NCBI GenBank assembly: GCA_021780095.1
Contig: JAJXZK010000043.1
Location: forward strand, 1-18,294
DNA from: Acidobacteriota bacterium
GTDB lineage: Bacteria > Acidobacteriota > Terriglobia > Terriglobales > Acidobacteriaceae
Length of the DNA stretch: 18,294 nt
Direction: 5' to 3'
Shown: positions 1 to 6,686 of the stretch, piece after piece
Position numbering within the stretch: the first letter of the stretch is position 1
Layout: every line of letters starts with the position of its first letter
Program-made: the position numbers and the translations under genes
The notes under the pieces: generated by a model
Told to the model about the DNA's origin: nothing
Databases searched by the model: none
Seen by the model: the letters and a program-made list of their open reading frames with translations, nothing else

Positions 1-1673
1 AGTCGCTCAATTACCATGCGCCGATCGCCGGGCACCTCTACCTGTCCATCAACCAGACAATGTTTGACCAGGCGACAGGCTCCTATCGCGTGATCGTGCA
101 ACTGACGCACGCAGCCAAGGCGGTGAAGGCCGATGTGCAGGTCCCCGACTTTCCGCAGAGCTTGATTGATTCGATCCCGCGCCGTGTCAACGATACGCAA
201 GGCAACCTCGGCGATCGCGTAAATTTTGTCCTGATCGGATCGCAGAGTCAGGTGCAAGCGGCGTTCAAAGCCGCGGGGTGGGTTGGTGTCGACAAGACCG
301 ATAAGGAAGCCGTGCTGACGGGGCTGTTTGCAAGCCTGTCGAAAGATGCATACGTCAAGATGCCGATGAGTAACCTGTACCTGTTTGGACGCCCTCAGGA
401 TTATGGATATGCGCAGGCCGACCCGCTGCAGGTAGTAGCGTCGAGGCACCACCTGAGGCTGTGGAAGGCGCCGGAAACTCTTGACGGGCAGACGGTGTGG
501 GCAGGCGCCGGTATGCACGACATCGGGTTTGCCCGCGACGAGCGCAACAATGGCATTACTCACAAGATCGATCCGAACAGCGACAACGAGCGTGACTATA
601 TCCGCGACAGCCTGATGCAGACCGGGATGGTGGTGAAGACGGCTTACATTCAGCCGACAAACCCAGTGCTCGCGGCAAAGACCGCAACGGGGTCGGAATA
701 TACGTCGGACGGCCGCACGTTGCTGATCTACCTGGCTCCGGGAACGGGCGATGTATCGGCCTCGTTTGCCGATACGTTCTGTTCTGTGCTGACTCAGGAA
801 AATCCCGACACTGGAAGCTGGGGCCCTTGCTCGCAATACATCGATCAGCCCGGACGTACAGATCTGAAACTCGGGCCGCTTGCAACAAAGTATCGAGTTC
901 TGATCGTGCCGGGATTCATGAGTTCGTGTTTTCCAGATGCGCCAGCGTTTCAGGAAGGACAGGCGGCTCTGAAGAAAAAGGGACTTGACGTGGAGTTGAT
1001 GACGATTCCGAACGACTCGAGCGAGTCGAACGCCAAGGTGATAGCGAAGTATCTGAGCGATCACAAGTCCAGCGACGGCAAAAAATTTATTCTTGTAGGC
1101 TACAGCAAAGGCGGCCCAGATGTTCAGGTTGCCTTGGCGGAGGAGAAAGGCGTACGCGACCAGGTGGCGGCGTTCATCTCGGTCGCAGGCGCATCGGGTG
1201 GATCACGCGTGGCCGACCTTCTGCCGCAGATCATCGACAAATATGTTCAAACTGTGCCGATCAAAAGTTGCCAGGGCGATCTCTCCGCCGGATATAAGAG
1301 CCTGCAACCCGGAACTCGCAAAGCATTTCTGAATGCCTATCCCAATCCCATCGTTCCGACCTATTCGATCATTGCCGATTCAAATCAAAACACGACATCC
1401 AAGGCACTGCTGCAAACATGGCGCATCTTGCAAAGCTTTGGGAGCACTGAAGATGGGCAACTGCTGAAGGACGATGCCATTGTGCCTGGCGCAAAATACC
1501 TGGGCGCGGCACTGGCCGATCACTTTGCAATCGCACTGCCGTTCGACAAGTCAACCGATTCGATCATTCGTTCGGGGATGGACAAGACCGTATACCCGCG
1601 TGCAGCCCTGCTGGAATCGTTGGTGCGCTTTGTGGTTGCGGACCTCGGCACCACGCAACAAACTACGCAGTAG
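1..1673 (+). CDS. LssY_C domain protein fused to an alpha/beta hydrolase (5' partial)
   Basis: The reading frame is open back to base 3, so the gene starts outside the window; the first Met (base 60) is probably internal because the codons before it (reading LNYHAPIAGHLYLSINQ) look coding. Numbering from that Met, residues about 50-230 resemble the LssY C-terminal domain (PF14067), with its signature WAGAGMHDIGF (147 on) followed by RNNGITHKIDP. Residues about 278-537 look like an alpha/beta hydrolase: a strand-loop YRVLIVPGFMSS, the nucleophile elbow GYSKGG with Ser349, and a late DD(A)IVPG...DHFAIALPF stretch that would supply acid and His. LssY_C has no firmly known activity; it was named from a Legionella secretion-associated locus. 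The hydrolase half suggests a lipase or esterase, substrate unknown. The following 214 bases to the next gene show no clear terminator. Domain calls are from memory of motifs. Confidence 0.75.
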   Translation, partial: SLNYHAPIAGHLYLSINQTMFDQATGSYRVIVQLTHAAKAVKADVQVPDFPQSLIDSIPRRVNDTQGNLGDRVNFVLIGSQSQVQAAFKAAGWVGVDKTDKEAVLTGLFASLSKDAYVKMPMSNLYLFGRPQDYGYAQADPLQVVASRHHLRLWKAPETLDGQTVWAGAGMHDIGFARDERNNGITHKIDPNSDNERDYIRDSLMQTGMVVKTAYIQPTNPVLAAKTATGSEYTSDGRTLLIYLAPGTGDVSASFADTFCSVLTQENPDTGSWGPCSQYIDQPGRTDLKLGPLATKYRVLIVPGFMSSCFPDAPAFQEGQAALKKKGLDVELMTIPNDSSESNAKVIAKYLSDHKSSDGKKFILVGYSKGGPDVQVALAEEKGVRDQVAAFISVAGASGGSRVADLLPQIIDKYVQTVPIKSCQGDLSAGYKSLQPGTRKAFLNAYPNPIVPTYSIIADSNQNTTSKALLQTWRILQSFGSTEDGQLLKDDAIVPGAKYLGAALADHFAIALPFDKSTDSIIRSGMDKTVYPRAALLESLVRFVVADLGTTQQTTQ

Positions 1674-1833
1674 TAAGGCAGGTGCGGAGCGATTCTATCG
1701 TGTGTGCATTCTGCATAACTGGGGATGGACTGTTATTTCGCTCTCGTGAAGCCAGGACGGGGAACCCACAGTTATGAGGAATTAGCTGGGTAAATGGAAA
1801 AAGAGGGTGGGGTCGGAGGTGGTTGCGCGGGCA

Positions 1834-1839
1834 TAGAAT
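1834..1839 (+). promoter_or_regulatory. Possible -10 box (TAGAAT) of the aldo/keto reductase gene
   Basis: TAGAAT lies 48 bases upstream of the ATG at 1888, in the 214-base gap after the hydrolase gene. No convincing -35 box is seen at 16-18 bases. The same hexamer precedes the SDR gene and mutY in this window, which is the main reason for listing it. Confidence 0.3.
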
Positions 1840-1887
1840 AAAACTCCATCGGTGCGGTGACGCCGGAGATAGCTGCGGGGGGGAATC

Positions 1888-2769
1888 ATGAGTCGTTACT
1901 CCAGACGAGAATTTGTGAAGGCGGGGCTGGCGGTGGGTGCGCTGGCGAGTGTCGGAAGTTTGCCGCTGCAGGCGGAGCGGCGAACGGCGACGGATATGGT
2001 GACGCTGGGGAAGTCAAACGTGCGGGTGACGCGGCTGGCGTTTGGCACGGGGACGATGAGCGGGCAGGTGCAGCGCGACCTGGGGCAAAAGGAATTTACG
2101 CGGCTGGTGCGATATGCGCATGAGCGCGGGATTCGTTTTTATGAGACAGCGGAGTCGTACGACGATATGCATCGCATGCTGGGAGTGGCGCTGCAGGGTG
2201 TGCCTCGCGAGAGCTATCAGTTGATGTCGAAGGTGACGACCACGCCGGGCGTGAATGCGATGCAGAAGATTGATGAGCTGCGGCGGCAGGCGAGGACGGA
2301 ATATTTCGACATAATGCTGCTGCACTGGCAGCACTCTGCAACGTGGCCGGTGGATACGATTGCGTGGCAGGACGGTATTGACGAGGCGGAACACAAGCAG
2401 GCGGTGCTGTCGCGCGGAGCGTCGGTGCATGGGCTGCCGGCGCTGCGGCAGGTGCCAGGGGATTCCTGGCTGGACGTGGCCATGATCCGGATGAATCACA
2501 AGGGCGTGCGCATGGACGCGGAAGATTATGAGACGGACGGGCTGGGCAATGTGCCGGAGGTGGTGCATCGAGTGCAGCAGGCGCGGGCGAAGGGCATGGG
2601 CGTGATCAGTATGAAGCTGATTGGTGAGGGCGTGTTCAACCGGGAAGATCGGCAGAAGGCGATGAGATTTGCGTTTCGCAATGCGGGCGTGGACAGCGTT
2701 ACGGTGGGATACAAAAACACGCAGGAGATTGACGAAGCGATTGAGAATCTAAACATGGCGCTGGCGTAG
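1888..2769 (+). CDS. Tat-exported aldo/keto reductase family protein
   Basis: 293 aa. The N-terminus SRREFVKAGLAVGALASVG is a twin-arginine signal (RR at 6-7), so the protein should be exported folded. The rest is an AKR TIM barrel: LGKSNVRVTRLAFGTG (40-55), then the active-site segment FYETAESY (84-91), SK at 114-115, and LLHWQH (144-149). By family alignment Tyr91, Lys115 and His146 match the catalytic Tyr, Lys and His, while the usual Asp of the FDTAxxY motif is Glu86. The C-terminus carries the usual cofactor-site region with MKLIGEG and VTVGYKN. AKRs reduce carbonyls with NADPH; whether the exported form is active is unknown. A G-rich run just before the ATG (about 1877-1884) can serve as ribosome binding site. 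Stands alone, with convergent DUF302 downstream. Confidence 0.88.
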   Translation: MSRYSRREFVKAGLAVGALASVGSLPLQAERRTATDMVTLGKSNVRVTRLAFGTGTMSGQVQRDLGQKEFTRLVRYAHERGIRFYETAESYDDMHRMLGVALQGVPRESYQLMSKVTTTPGVNAMQKIDELRRQARTEYFDIMLLHWQHSATWPVDTIAWQDGIDEAEHKQAVLSRGASVHGLPALRQVPGDSWLDVAMIRMNHKGVRMDAEDYETDGLGNVPEVVHRVQQARAKGMGVISMKLIGEGVFNREDRQKAMRFAFRNAGVDSVTVGYKNTQEIDEAIENLNMALA

Positions 2770-2790
2770 ACGCGCGTGCGGGTTGCGCGT
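2770..2790. terminator. Small hairpin between convergent genes
   Basis: ACGCGC and GCGCGT form a perfect 6-bp inverted repeat with a 9-base loop, starting at the last base of the aldo/keto reductase stop codon and lying before the convergent DUF302 stop. There is no T-tract, so it is at best a weak or Rho-assisted end signal. Confidence 0.2.
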
Positions 2791-2816
2791 GGAGATGACC
2801 GAGAATTGCCGAGAGC

Positions 2817-3197
2817 TTACGCGGTTTCGTCGATGATGGCGGTGAGTTCGCGTTGGACTTCTGCGGCGAGGGCTTCTGCTCCTGCAAGTCCGGTGGCGGC
2901 AAACAGGGCGGTGGGGACAACGGTGGCGATGACGCAGCCTCCGTCCTGACTGGAGACGGAGATGCGGCAGGGCAGAATGGCGGAAACGCGCATGTCAGTC
3001 TGCAGGGCGGTCAAGGCAGCCTGGGGATTGCAAATGTCGTAGACGCGGCAGTCGGATCCGAGTTGCAGGCCTTTGGATTCGAGGGTCTGGCGCAGGTCGT
3101 GGACGTGGAGGATTCCGAACTTATGGCGCGCGGCGGCTTCGCCAAGGCGGGTGGCGATTTCTTCCGGCGAGCGAGTGGAGTGCTTGCTATAGATCAT
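2817..3197 (-). CDS. DUF302 domain protein
   Basis: 126 aa, a single DUF302 domain with no signal peptide. Recognisable features are the early FGILHVHDLRQTLESKG segment (about residues 27-43), then CRVYDICNP (about 50-58), a hydrophobic strand with MRVSAILPCRISV (about 69-81), and a closing ATVVPTALF-type strand. DUF302 proteins are small alpha/beta proteins often found alone or near heavy-metal and sulfur genes; their role is not established. The ATG at 3197 has GAGG about 7 bases upstream. The gene is convergent with the aldo/keto reductase and diverges from the YecD-like gene across an 89-base gap, which must hold promoters in both directions; no clear consensus boxes are visible there. 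Confidence 0.85.
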   Translation of the reverse strand: MIYSKHSTRSPEEIATRLGEAAARHKFGILHVHDLRQTLESKGLQLGSDCRVYDICNPQAALTALQTDMRVSAILPCRISVSSQDGGCVIATVVPTALFAATGLAGAEALAAEVQRELTAIIDETA

Positions 3198-3286
3198 GGG
3201 ACGCCTCTGTTGTCACGATTTTACGTCCAGGCGCGAGGCAGGAACGGCGCGCAGGCGCAAGTCATTTTGATACGGGAATGGAGGGG

Positions 3287-3859
3287 ATGAGCCAAGTGGA
3301 ACTGGATGCAAAATCGACGGCGCTGGTGTTGATTGATTTGCAGAACGGAATTATGGGGCGGACGATGGCTCCTCATGCGCTGACCGATGTGGTGCAGAAC
3401 GCGGCGAAGCTGGCGGATGCAGTGCGGTCGAAGGGCGGCACGGTGGTGTATGTGCGGGTGGATGTGTCGGACATGCTACATCTTCCGGCGGATGCTCCTT
3501 CGCGGGACCCAAATGCACCGCCGCCACCGCCGACGGCGTCGGAACTGGTGGCGGACTGCGGCTATCAGGCGGGCGACTTGCTGATTACCAAGCGGCAGTG
3601 GGGCGCGTTTTACGGGACCGGGCTCGACCAGCAATTGCGGCGTCGCGGGGTGCGAACGATTTTGATGGGCGGCGTGGCGACAAACTTCGGCGTGGAGTCG
3701 ACGGCGCGGGTGGCGTATGACCGGGGGTTTGAGCTGGTGTTTGTGGAGGATGCGATGTCGAGCATGAGCGAGGAGCTGCATCGCTTCGCGGTGCAATCGA
3801 TTTTTCCGCGCATGGGAAGGGTAAGAACGACGCAGGAAGTGATTCAGGCGCTGGAGTAG
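3287..3859 (+). CDS. YecD-like isochorismatase-fold protein lacking the catalytic cysteine
   Basis: 190 aa from the ATG at 3287; an in-frame ATG nine bases earlier (3278) is also possible. 3287 is preferred because the N-terminus then lines up with E. coli YecD as I recall it. The isochorismatase/cysteine hydrolase fold is shown by ALVLIDLQNG (Asp17), ITKRQWGAFYGT (Lys102) and GGVATNFGVESTAR (131-141). In active members the last motif carries the nucleophilic Cys; here that position is Gly135, as in YecD. The TKRQWGAFYGTxLxxQLRRRG stretch is especially YecD-like. It may therefore not be a thiol hydrolase at all; function unknown. Downstream lies an intrinsic terminator at 3893-3927. A proline-rich insert (about 74-82) is unusual. 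Confidence 0.88.
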   Translation: MSQVELDAKSTALVLIDLQNGIMGRTMAPHALTDVVQNAAKLADAVRSKGGTVVYVRVDVSDMLHLPADAPSRDPNAPPPPPTASELVADCGYQAGDLLITKRQWGAFYGTGLDQQLRRRGVRTILMGGVATNFGVESTARVAYDRGFELVFVEDAMSSMSEELHRFAVQSIFPRMGRVRTTQEVIQALE

Positions 3860-3892
3860 GGTTTTTTAGAGTGAATGAAAAAAGGAACGGCC

Positions 3893-3927
3893 AGCCGTGC
3901 TCAACAAACGAGCGCGGCTATTTTTTC
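3893..3927 (+). terminator. Rho-independent terminator after the YecD-like gene
   Basis: AGCCGTGCTC and GAGCGCGGCT pair as a 10-bp stem with one G-U wobble and a 7-base loop (AACAAAC), followed by ATTTTTTCTTT. The stop codon of the convergent reductase gene (3918-3920) lies inside the right arm, so the hairpin is shared. An AAAAAA run at 3878-3883 gives a U-tract on the other strand too, but about 10 bases from the stem. Confidence 0.8.
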
Positions 3928-4565
3928 TTTGTGAGGAACATGTGGGTGGCGGCGGGGGAGGCTTTGTGGCTGGTGAGTTCGTAGCCGAGGGCGGGGAGAT
4001 CGAGGTCGCGGAAGATGCTTTCTCCGCGACCGATGAGGACAGGCGAGGAGACGAGATGCATCTCGTCGATGAGGCCGGCGCGGAGGTATTGCTGGATGGT
4101 GGATGCGCCTCCGCCGAGGCGAACATCTTTGCCGTTGGCGGCGGCGACGGCTTGTTCGAGTGCGCTATGAATGCCGTCGGTGACGAAGTGAAAGGTGGTG
4201 CCTCCCTCCATGGCGATTGGCTCGCGGGCATGGTGGGTGAGCACGAAGACGGGCACATGGTAAGGAGGGTTTTCGCCCCACCAACCTTTCCAGGAGTCGT
4301 CGGGCCAGGGGCCGCGCACGGGGCCGAACATGTTGCGGCCGAGGATCCAGGCGCCGACGTTTTCGAATCCGCGTTCGACGAGGTCGTTGTCCATGCCGGT
4401 TTCGCCGCCGGGCTTGCCGGTCATTTGATGAAAGGCGCGGGTCGCGAATTGCCACTTGAAGACTTGCGGGCCGCCGATGCCAAGGGGGTTTTCCAGGCTT
4501 TGATCGGGACCGGCGCTGTAGCCGTCGAAGGAGACAGAAAAGCAGTTGACGCGAAGCTTGGACAT
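3918..4565 (-). CDS. RibD C-terminal/dihydrofolate reductase-like protein
   Basis: 215 aa from the ATG at 4565, chosen because AAAGGA sits 8 bases upstream and because MSKLRVNCFSVSFDGYSAG is the usual start of this family; the open frame before it is noncoding in appearance. The RibD_C/DHFR-like fold is shown by the first strand with SFDGYSAGP, ILGRNMFGP (about 74-82), a middle strand VPVFVLTHHAR, and the NADPH-binding loop LGGGASTIQQYL near 150, followed by IDEMHLVSSPVLIGRGE. Members are small standalone reductases, often next to SRPBCC, DUF1801 or glyoxalase genes, with substrates mostly unknown; this is not a folate-pathway folA. A glycine- and tryptophan-rich insert (PWPDDSWKGWWGENPPYH) is common in this subgroup. 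Convergent with the YecD-like gene. Confidence 0.88.
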   Translation of the reverse strand: MSKLRVNCFSVSFDGYSAGPDQSLENPLGIGGPQVFKWQFATRAFHQMTGKPGGETGMDNDLVERGFENVGAWILGRNMFGPVRGPWPDDSWKGWWGENPPYHVPVFVLTHHAREPIAMEGGTTFHFVTDGIHSALEQAVAAANGKDVRLGGGASTIQQYLRAGLIDEMHLVSSPVLIGRGESIFRDLDLPALGYELTSHKASPAATHMFLTKKK

Positions 4566-4727
4566 CGAGGAGATCCTTTCACAGCGAGTCTGGAAGCAGT
4601 GTACAAGGGGAGAATGCGGAGAGTCATGACGGCGAGCGCACGAGTGTGGGCAAAAAAGCGGAGGCAGACGGTCGCGCGAAGAGGCGGTTTGCGAGGAAAA
4701 ATGCTGAAAGGGGAAAATTGCGCGAAG

Positions 4728-4754
4728 GTGCATGAATAGAGGGGATTTATGCAC
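4728..4754. repeat. 6-bp inverted repeat GTGCAT/ATGCAC
   Basis: GTGCAT at 4728-4733 and ATGCAC at 4749-4754 are perfect inverted copies with 15 bases between them, about 35 bases upstream of the possible -35 box at 4788. The geometry could suit a dimeric regulator, but a 6-bp arm can occur by chance. Confidence 0.2.
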
Positions 4755-4787
4755 AATTTGGGCGAGATTTGCACCGAAATAAATTGG

Positions 4788-4817
4788 TTGAAGCTGGGAA
4801 GTCTCGTGGCATACTCA
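4788..4817 (+). promoter_or_regulatory. Possible promoter of the candidate structured RNA
   Basis: TTGAAG (4788-4793), a spacer of 17-18 bases, then ATACTC/TACTCA (4811-4817). The -35 is good, the -10 mediocre. It would direct transcription rightward into the gene-free, hairpin-rich stretch 4822-5087. Confidence 0.3.
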
Positions 4818-4821
4818 TTTG

Positions 4822-5090
4822 CAACGGAAGAGAAATCTTTCAGAGAAGAGAGCGGAACAGAAGCCAGCCGGGGAGAATCGGCAACGAAACTCGATTCGGG
4901 CAACCGAAGACGGCAGGCGGATGGAAAGCTCATACAACATTGAAAGACCGGAAGGCGAGGGGAAGTGCGGGTTCTGCCTGCTAACCCTGAGTCAGCCGGG
5001 ATGACAGAGTTGTGATCTGGTCACCGAAACACCGGATCTTCGAAAGGTCGGATCGCTGGGGGCGAGTTCTCGCAAGAGGATTCGCCCTTT
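4822..5090 (+). ncRNA. Candidate structured noncoding RNA in a gene-free stretch
   Basis: The 597 bases between the DHFR-like gene and the next gene hold no credible CDS but several stable helices. TTCGG-GCAA-CCGAA (4895-4908) has a GNRA tetraloop. GGGTT/AACCC (4969-4987) has a loop whose GCCTGC (4976-4981) can pair with GCAGGC (4913-4918), like a pseudoknot or switch. GATCTGGT/ACCGGATC (5014-5038) has 8 pairs. The strongest is a 12-bp helix at 5060-5071/5076-5087 capped by GCAA, with two G-U pairs and no mismatch. The middle part (GGAAGGCG near 4950, GAGTCAGCC near 4990, GATGAC near 5001) faintly recalls the 3' half of a cobalamin riboswitch, but no plus-strand gene follows. Strand and ends are inferred; class unknown. 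Confidence 0.35.
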
Positions 5091-5110
5091 GGCACGTTTG
5101 GTGGCGGGCG

Positions 5111-5143
5111 CCCCACTCAAGTCAACGGAAGGCTTGAATGGGG
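5111..5143. repeat. Palindromic element near the end of the membrane-protein gene
   Basis: CCCCACTCAAG and CTTGAATGGGG form an 11-position inverted repeat with one mismatch and an 11-base loop, 20 bases beyond the stop of the minus-strand gene ending at 5163. There is no T-tract on either side. It may be a weak terminator or one copy of a dispersed intergenic palindrome (REP-like). Confidence 0.4.
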
Positions 5144-5162
5144 AACCTCCCAAGATGGCTAC

Positions 5163-5885
5163 CTAATGCGGCTTCGGATAAGGCGCGAAAACCCCAATGT
5201 ACTCTAGATAAGAGCGTCCATAAACGGTGATCGCATATTGGCCGTCGTCACACCGCACAGCAATTTCGCCTATGAGGAAACCAATCCAATTCTCAAAGGC
5301 ATACGAACCATAGAATTGCGGCTCTTTGCTGTATGCGGCCTCAAATATTGGCTTGATTGCTGACTCCGGCTGAGGCCCTTGCTGGTTCATTAAGTGCAAC
5401 GCAGCAATCCGGCTCCCAAAAAGGGGGCGGGGCGTCCGTTGAAAACGCAACATTAGTTGAGTAGTGGCTAGGTGACGAACCAACAAGCGCGCTGTGTCTT
5501 CAGCTTCAAGAGGCATACCGAGCGTCGTCAACTGTTGCGTTATTGTGACAACGTCATCATCGACGATGGGATTTCCCTTTCCAAAATTCTCTATGGCTTG
5601 CTTTCTCGCTATTAACTCATCCCCCGTCACGGGACTGGGTGCTGTCGCCGTGCTTCCAGAGGGTGCCGGGACAATCTCCGCTTTCAACGTTTCGGGCGGC
5701 ACAACCGTCCGCTCTTTGACCTGAGCACTTGCGTACGGGGCAGAAAAATCGAATCCAGGTCCCTTGATATAACTGATTCGATCAATAAGCGCCCGCAAGG
5801 GCTTATGGAAAATCAGGCATAGGACCAGGATCGCAATTGGCCAGCTCACAATGCGCTCAATGATGACTTTCCAAATCTCAAGCAT
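5163..5885 (-). CDS. Hypothetical single-pass membrane protein
   Basis: 240 aa from the ATG at 5885, chosen because GGAAGG sits 9 bases upstream; a GTG two codons earlier is only 3 bases from that site. The N-terminus (MLEIWKVIIERIVSWPIAIL...) gives one membrane helix at about residues 11-27, then a basic stretch (HKPLRALIDRISYIKG) and a linker rich in Pro, Ser, Thr and Ala (about 60-88). A mostly helical soluble domain of about 150 residues follows, ending in a motif-free ITVYGRSYLEYIGVF tail. This layout, with the positive charges after the helix, suggests a cytoplasmic C-terminal domain. I recognise no family. Composition is lower in GC than the flanking genes (one 60-base line counted 29 G+C, against 37 in a line of the aldo/keto gene), which hints at acquisition. 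It shares an upstream element with the lipoprotein gene at 5998. Confidence 0.75.
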   Translation of the reverse strand: MLEIWKVIIERIVSWPIAILVLCLIFHKPLRALIDRISYIKGPGFDFSAPYASAQVKERTVVPPETLKAEIVPAPSGSTATAPSPVTGDELIARKQAIENFGKGNPIVDDDVVTITQQLTTLGMPLEAEDTARLLVRHLATTQLMLRFQRTPRPLFGSRIAALHLMNQQGPQPESAIKPIFEAAYSKEPQFYGSYAFENWIGFLIGEIAVRCDDGQYAITVYGRSYLEYIGVFAPYPKPH

Positions 5886-5906
5886 GACCACTCACCTTCC
5901 ACCTGA

Positions 5907-5944
5907 AACTTGCACATAGGATAAGCCGTGACCCTAGTTTAGCC
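5907..5944 (-). promoter_or_regulatory. Shared upstream element, copy A
   Basis: This 38-base segment just upstream of the membrane-protein gene matches 6541-6578, upstream of the lipoprotein gene, at 30 of 38 positions. AACTTGCACA and CGTGACCC are identical blocks. Each copy ends (minus-strand sense) shortly before a GGAAGG ribosome binding site. It may be a promoter, an operator or a duplicated leader; no standard -35/-10 pair fits both copies. Confidence 0.5.
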
Positions 5945-5997
5945 ACACATGTAGACACAACGCGCGGTATGTGGGTGCTTCGATAAGGCCGCCGCGC

Positions 5998-6522
5998 CTA
6001 CTGAGCAACGCCAAAGTATTTCTCGGTTAACTCATCAAACTCTTCGGAAGTCTTGCATGTCTCAGGCGGTCTACCGGGAATGTGAATTTCACAGGTGGCA
6101 GGAGACACTTCCCAAGCCTTTCTGTTCTGAGAGTTAATCCATAGGTAGTTTGCGTATATACGTCCGCCGAACGCATCGTAAACGACGTCTGTGATTATCG
6201 GAAACTTATCAGCAGAAGTTGAAACAACGCGGATATAGCAAACGTTCACCGCCGGGTCATAGTGGCTCGTGTAGCTAGTGATTATTGTCTTGCTCTTCGG
6301 GATGTTGTCAGTGCTCTGATTCTCGCGAAATTTCTTCCCGGCTTGCTCATCGCACATCTTCTGCTGTGCCAAGCTTGCCGTTACTGGTGCGAAAAGTGGT
6401 TGTGTGTCGCCCCGCGGCTTTTCTGGGTCCGCTGCCTGATGGCGCGTACTGCATCCCGAGAGAGTCCCGAAGACGACGAAGACCACCGCGAGCGAGATCC
6501 AAGCCGAGTCCTTAGCTTTCAT
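5998..6522 (-). CDS. Hypothetical lipoprotein
   Basis: 174 aa from the ATG at 6522, preferred over the ATG two codons earlier because AGGAAGG lies 8 bases upstream of it. The N-terminus MKAKDSAWISLAVVFVVFGTLSGC is a lipoprotein signal peptide with lipobox LSGC (Cys24). The mature part begins with a polar linker, then holds a compact domain with YTSHYDPAVNVCYIRV in the middle, a strand with VVYDAFGGRIYANY, and a later CEIHIPGRPPETC segment. The spaced cysteines could form disulfides in the periplasm. The YDPAVNVCYIRV pattern resembles other small proteobacterial and acidobacterial lipoproteins of unknown role; I do not recognise a named family. Same strand, composition and upstream element as the gene at 5163, with a 112-base gap between them. 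Confidence 0.75.
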   Translation of the reverse strand: MKAKDSAWISLAVVFVVFGTLSGCSTRHQAADPEKPRGDTQPLFAPVTASLAQQKMCDEQAGKKFRENQSTDNIPKSKTIITSYTSHYDPAVNVCYIRVVSTSADKFPIITDVVYDAFGGRIYANYLWINSQNRKAWEVSPATCEIHIPGRPPETCKTSEEFDELTEKYFGVAQ

Positions 6523-6540
6523 GCTCATATCCTTCCTAGC

Positions 6541-6578
6541 AACTTGCACAGTTGATATGTCGTGACCCAAGCGTAGCC
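6541..6578 (-). promoter_or_regulatory. Shared upstream element, copy B
   Basis: Second copy of the 38-base element (30 of 38 positions identical to 5907-5944), placed just upstream of the lipoprotein gene's AGGAAGG site. The conserved blocks read, in plus-strand order, AACTTGCACA, GATA, CGTGACCC and TAGCC. Confidence 0.5.
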
Positions 6579-6686
6579 GCAACGCAACGTTCCGGGCGCA
6601 TAAACCGCATATTTCAGAAATAGTCTGACACAAGCACGCTCCCCAAGTGACTGCTCAGCTTAGGCCTGCAGGCGCGGAATAAAAAG

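Noticed and set aside
3897..4739. Long open frame on the plus strand, opposite the DHFR-like gene
   Set aside because: It is antisense to a gene with clear family motifs, and its product is Gly/Ala/Val-rich with no recognisable domain; such frames are common in GC-rich genes with biased third positions.
4749..5004. Overlapping short plus-strand ORFs of 61-71 codons in the gene-free stretch
   Set aside because: Their products have no family resemblance, the ribosome binding sites are poor, and the hairpins in the same bases suggest RNA rather than protein.
4822..5090. Cobalamin riboswitch
   Set aside because: Only scattered resemblance (GGAAGGCG, GAGTCAGCC, GATGAC); the canonical core boxes are not clear and no plus-strand gene follows. 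Kept only as a structured RNA candidate.
5895..6660. Integron cassette array (single genes with similar flanking elements)
   Set aside because: The shared elements lie upstream of the genes as leaders and lack the inverted core sites of attC; no integrase is present.
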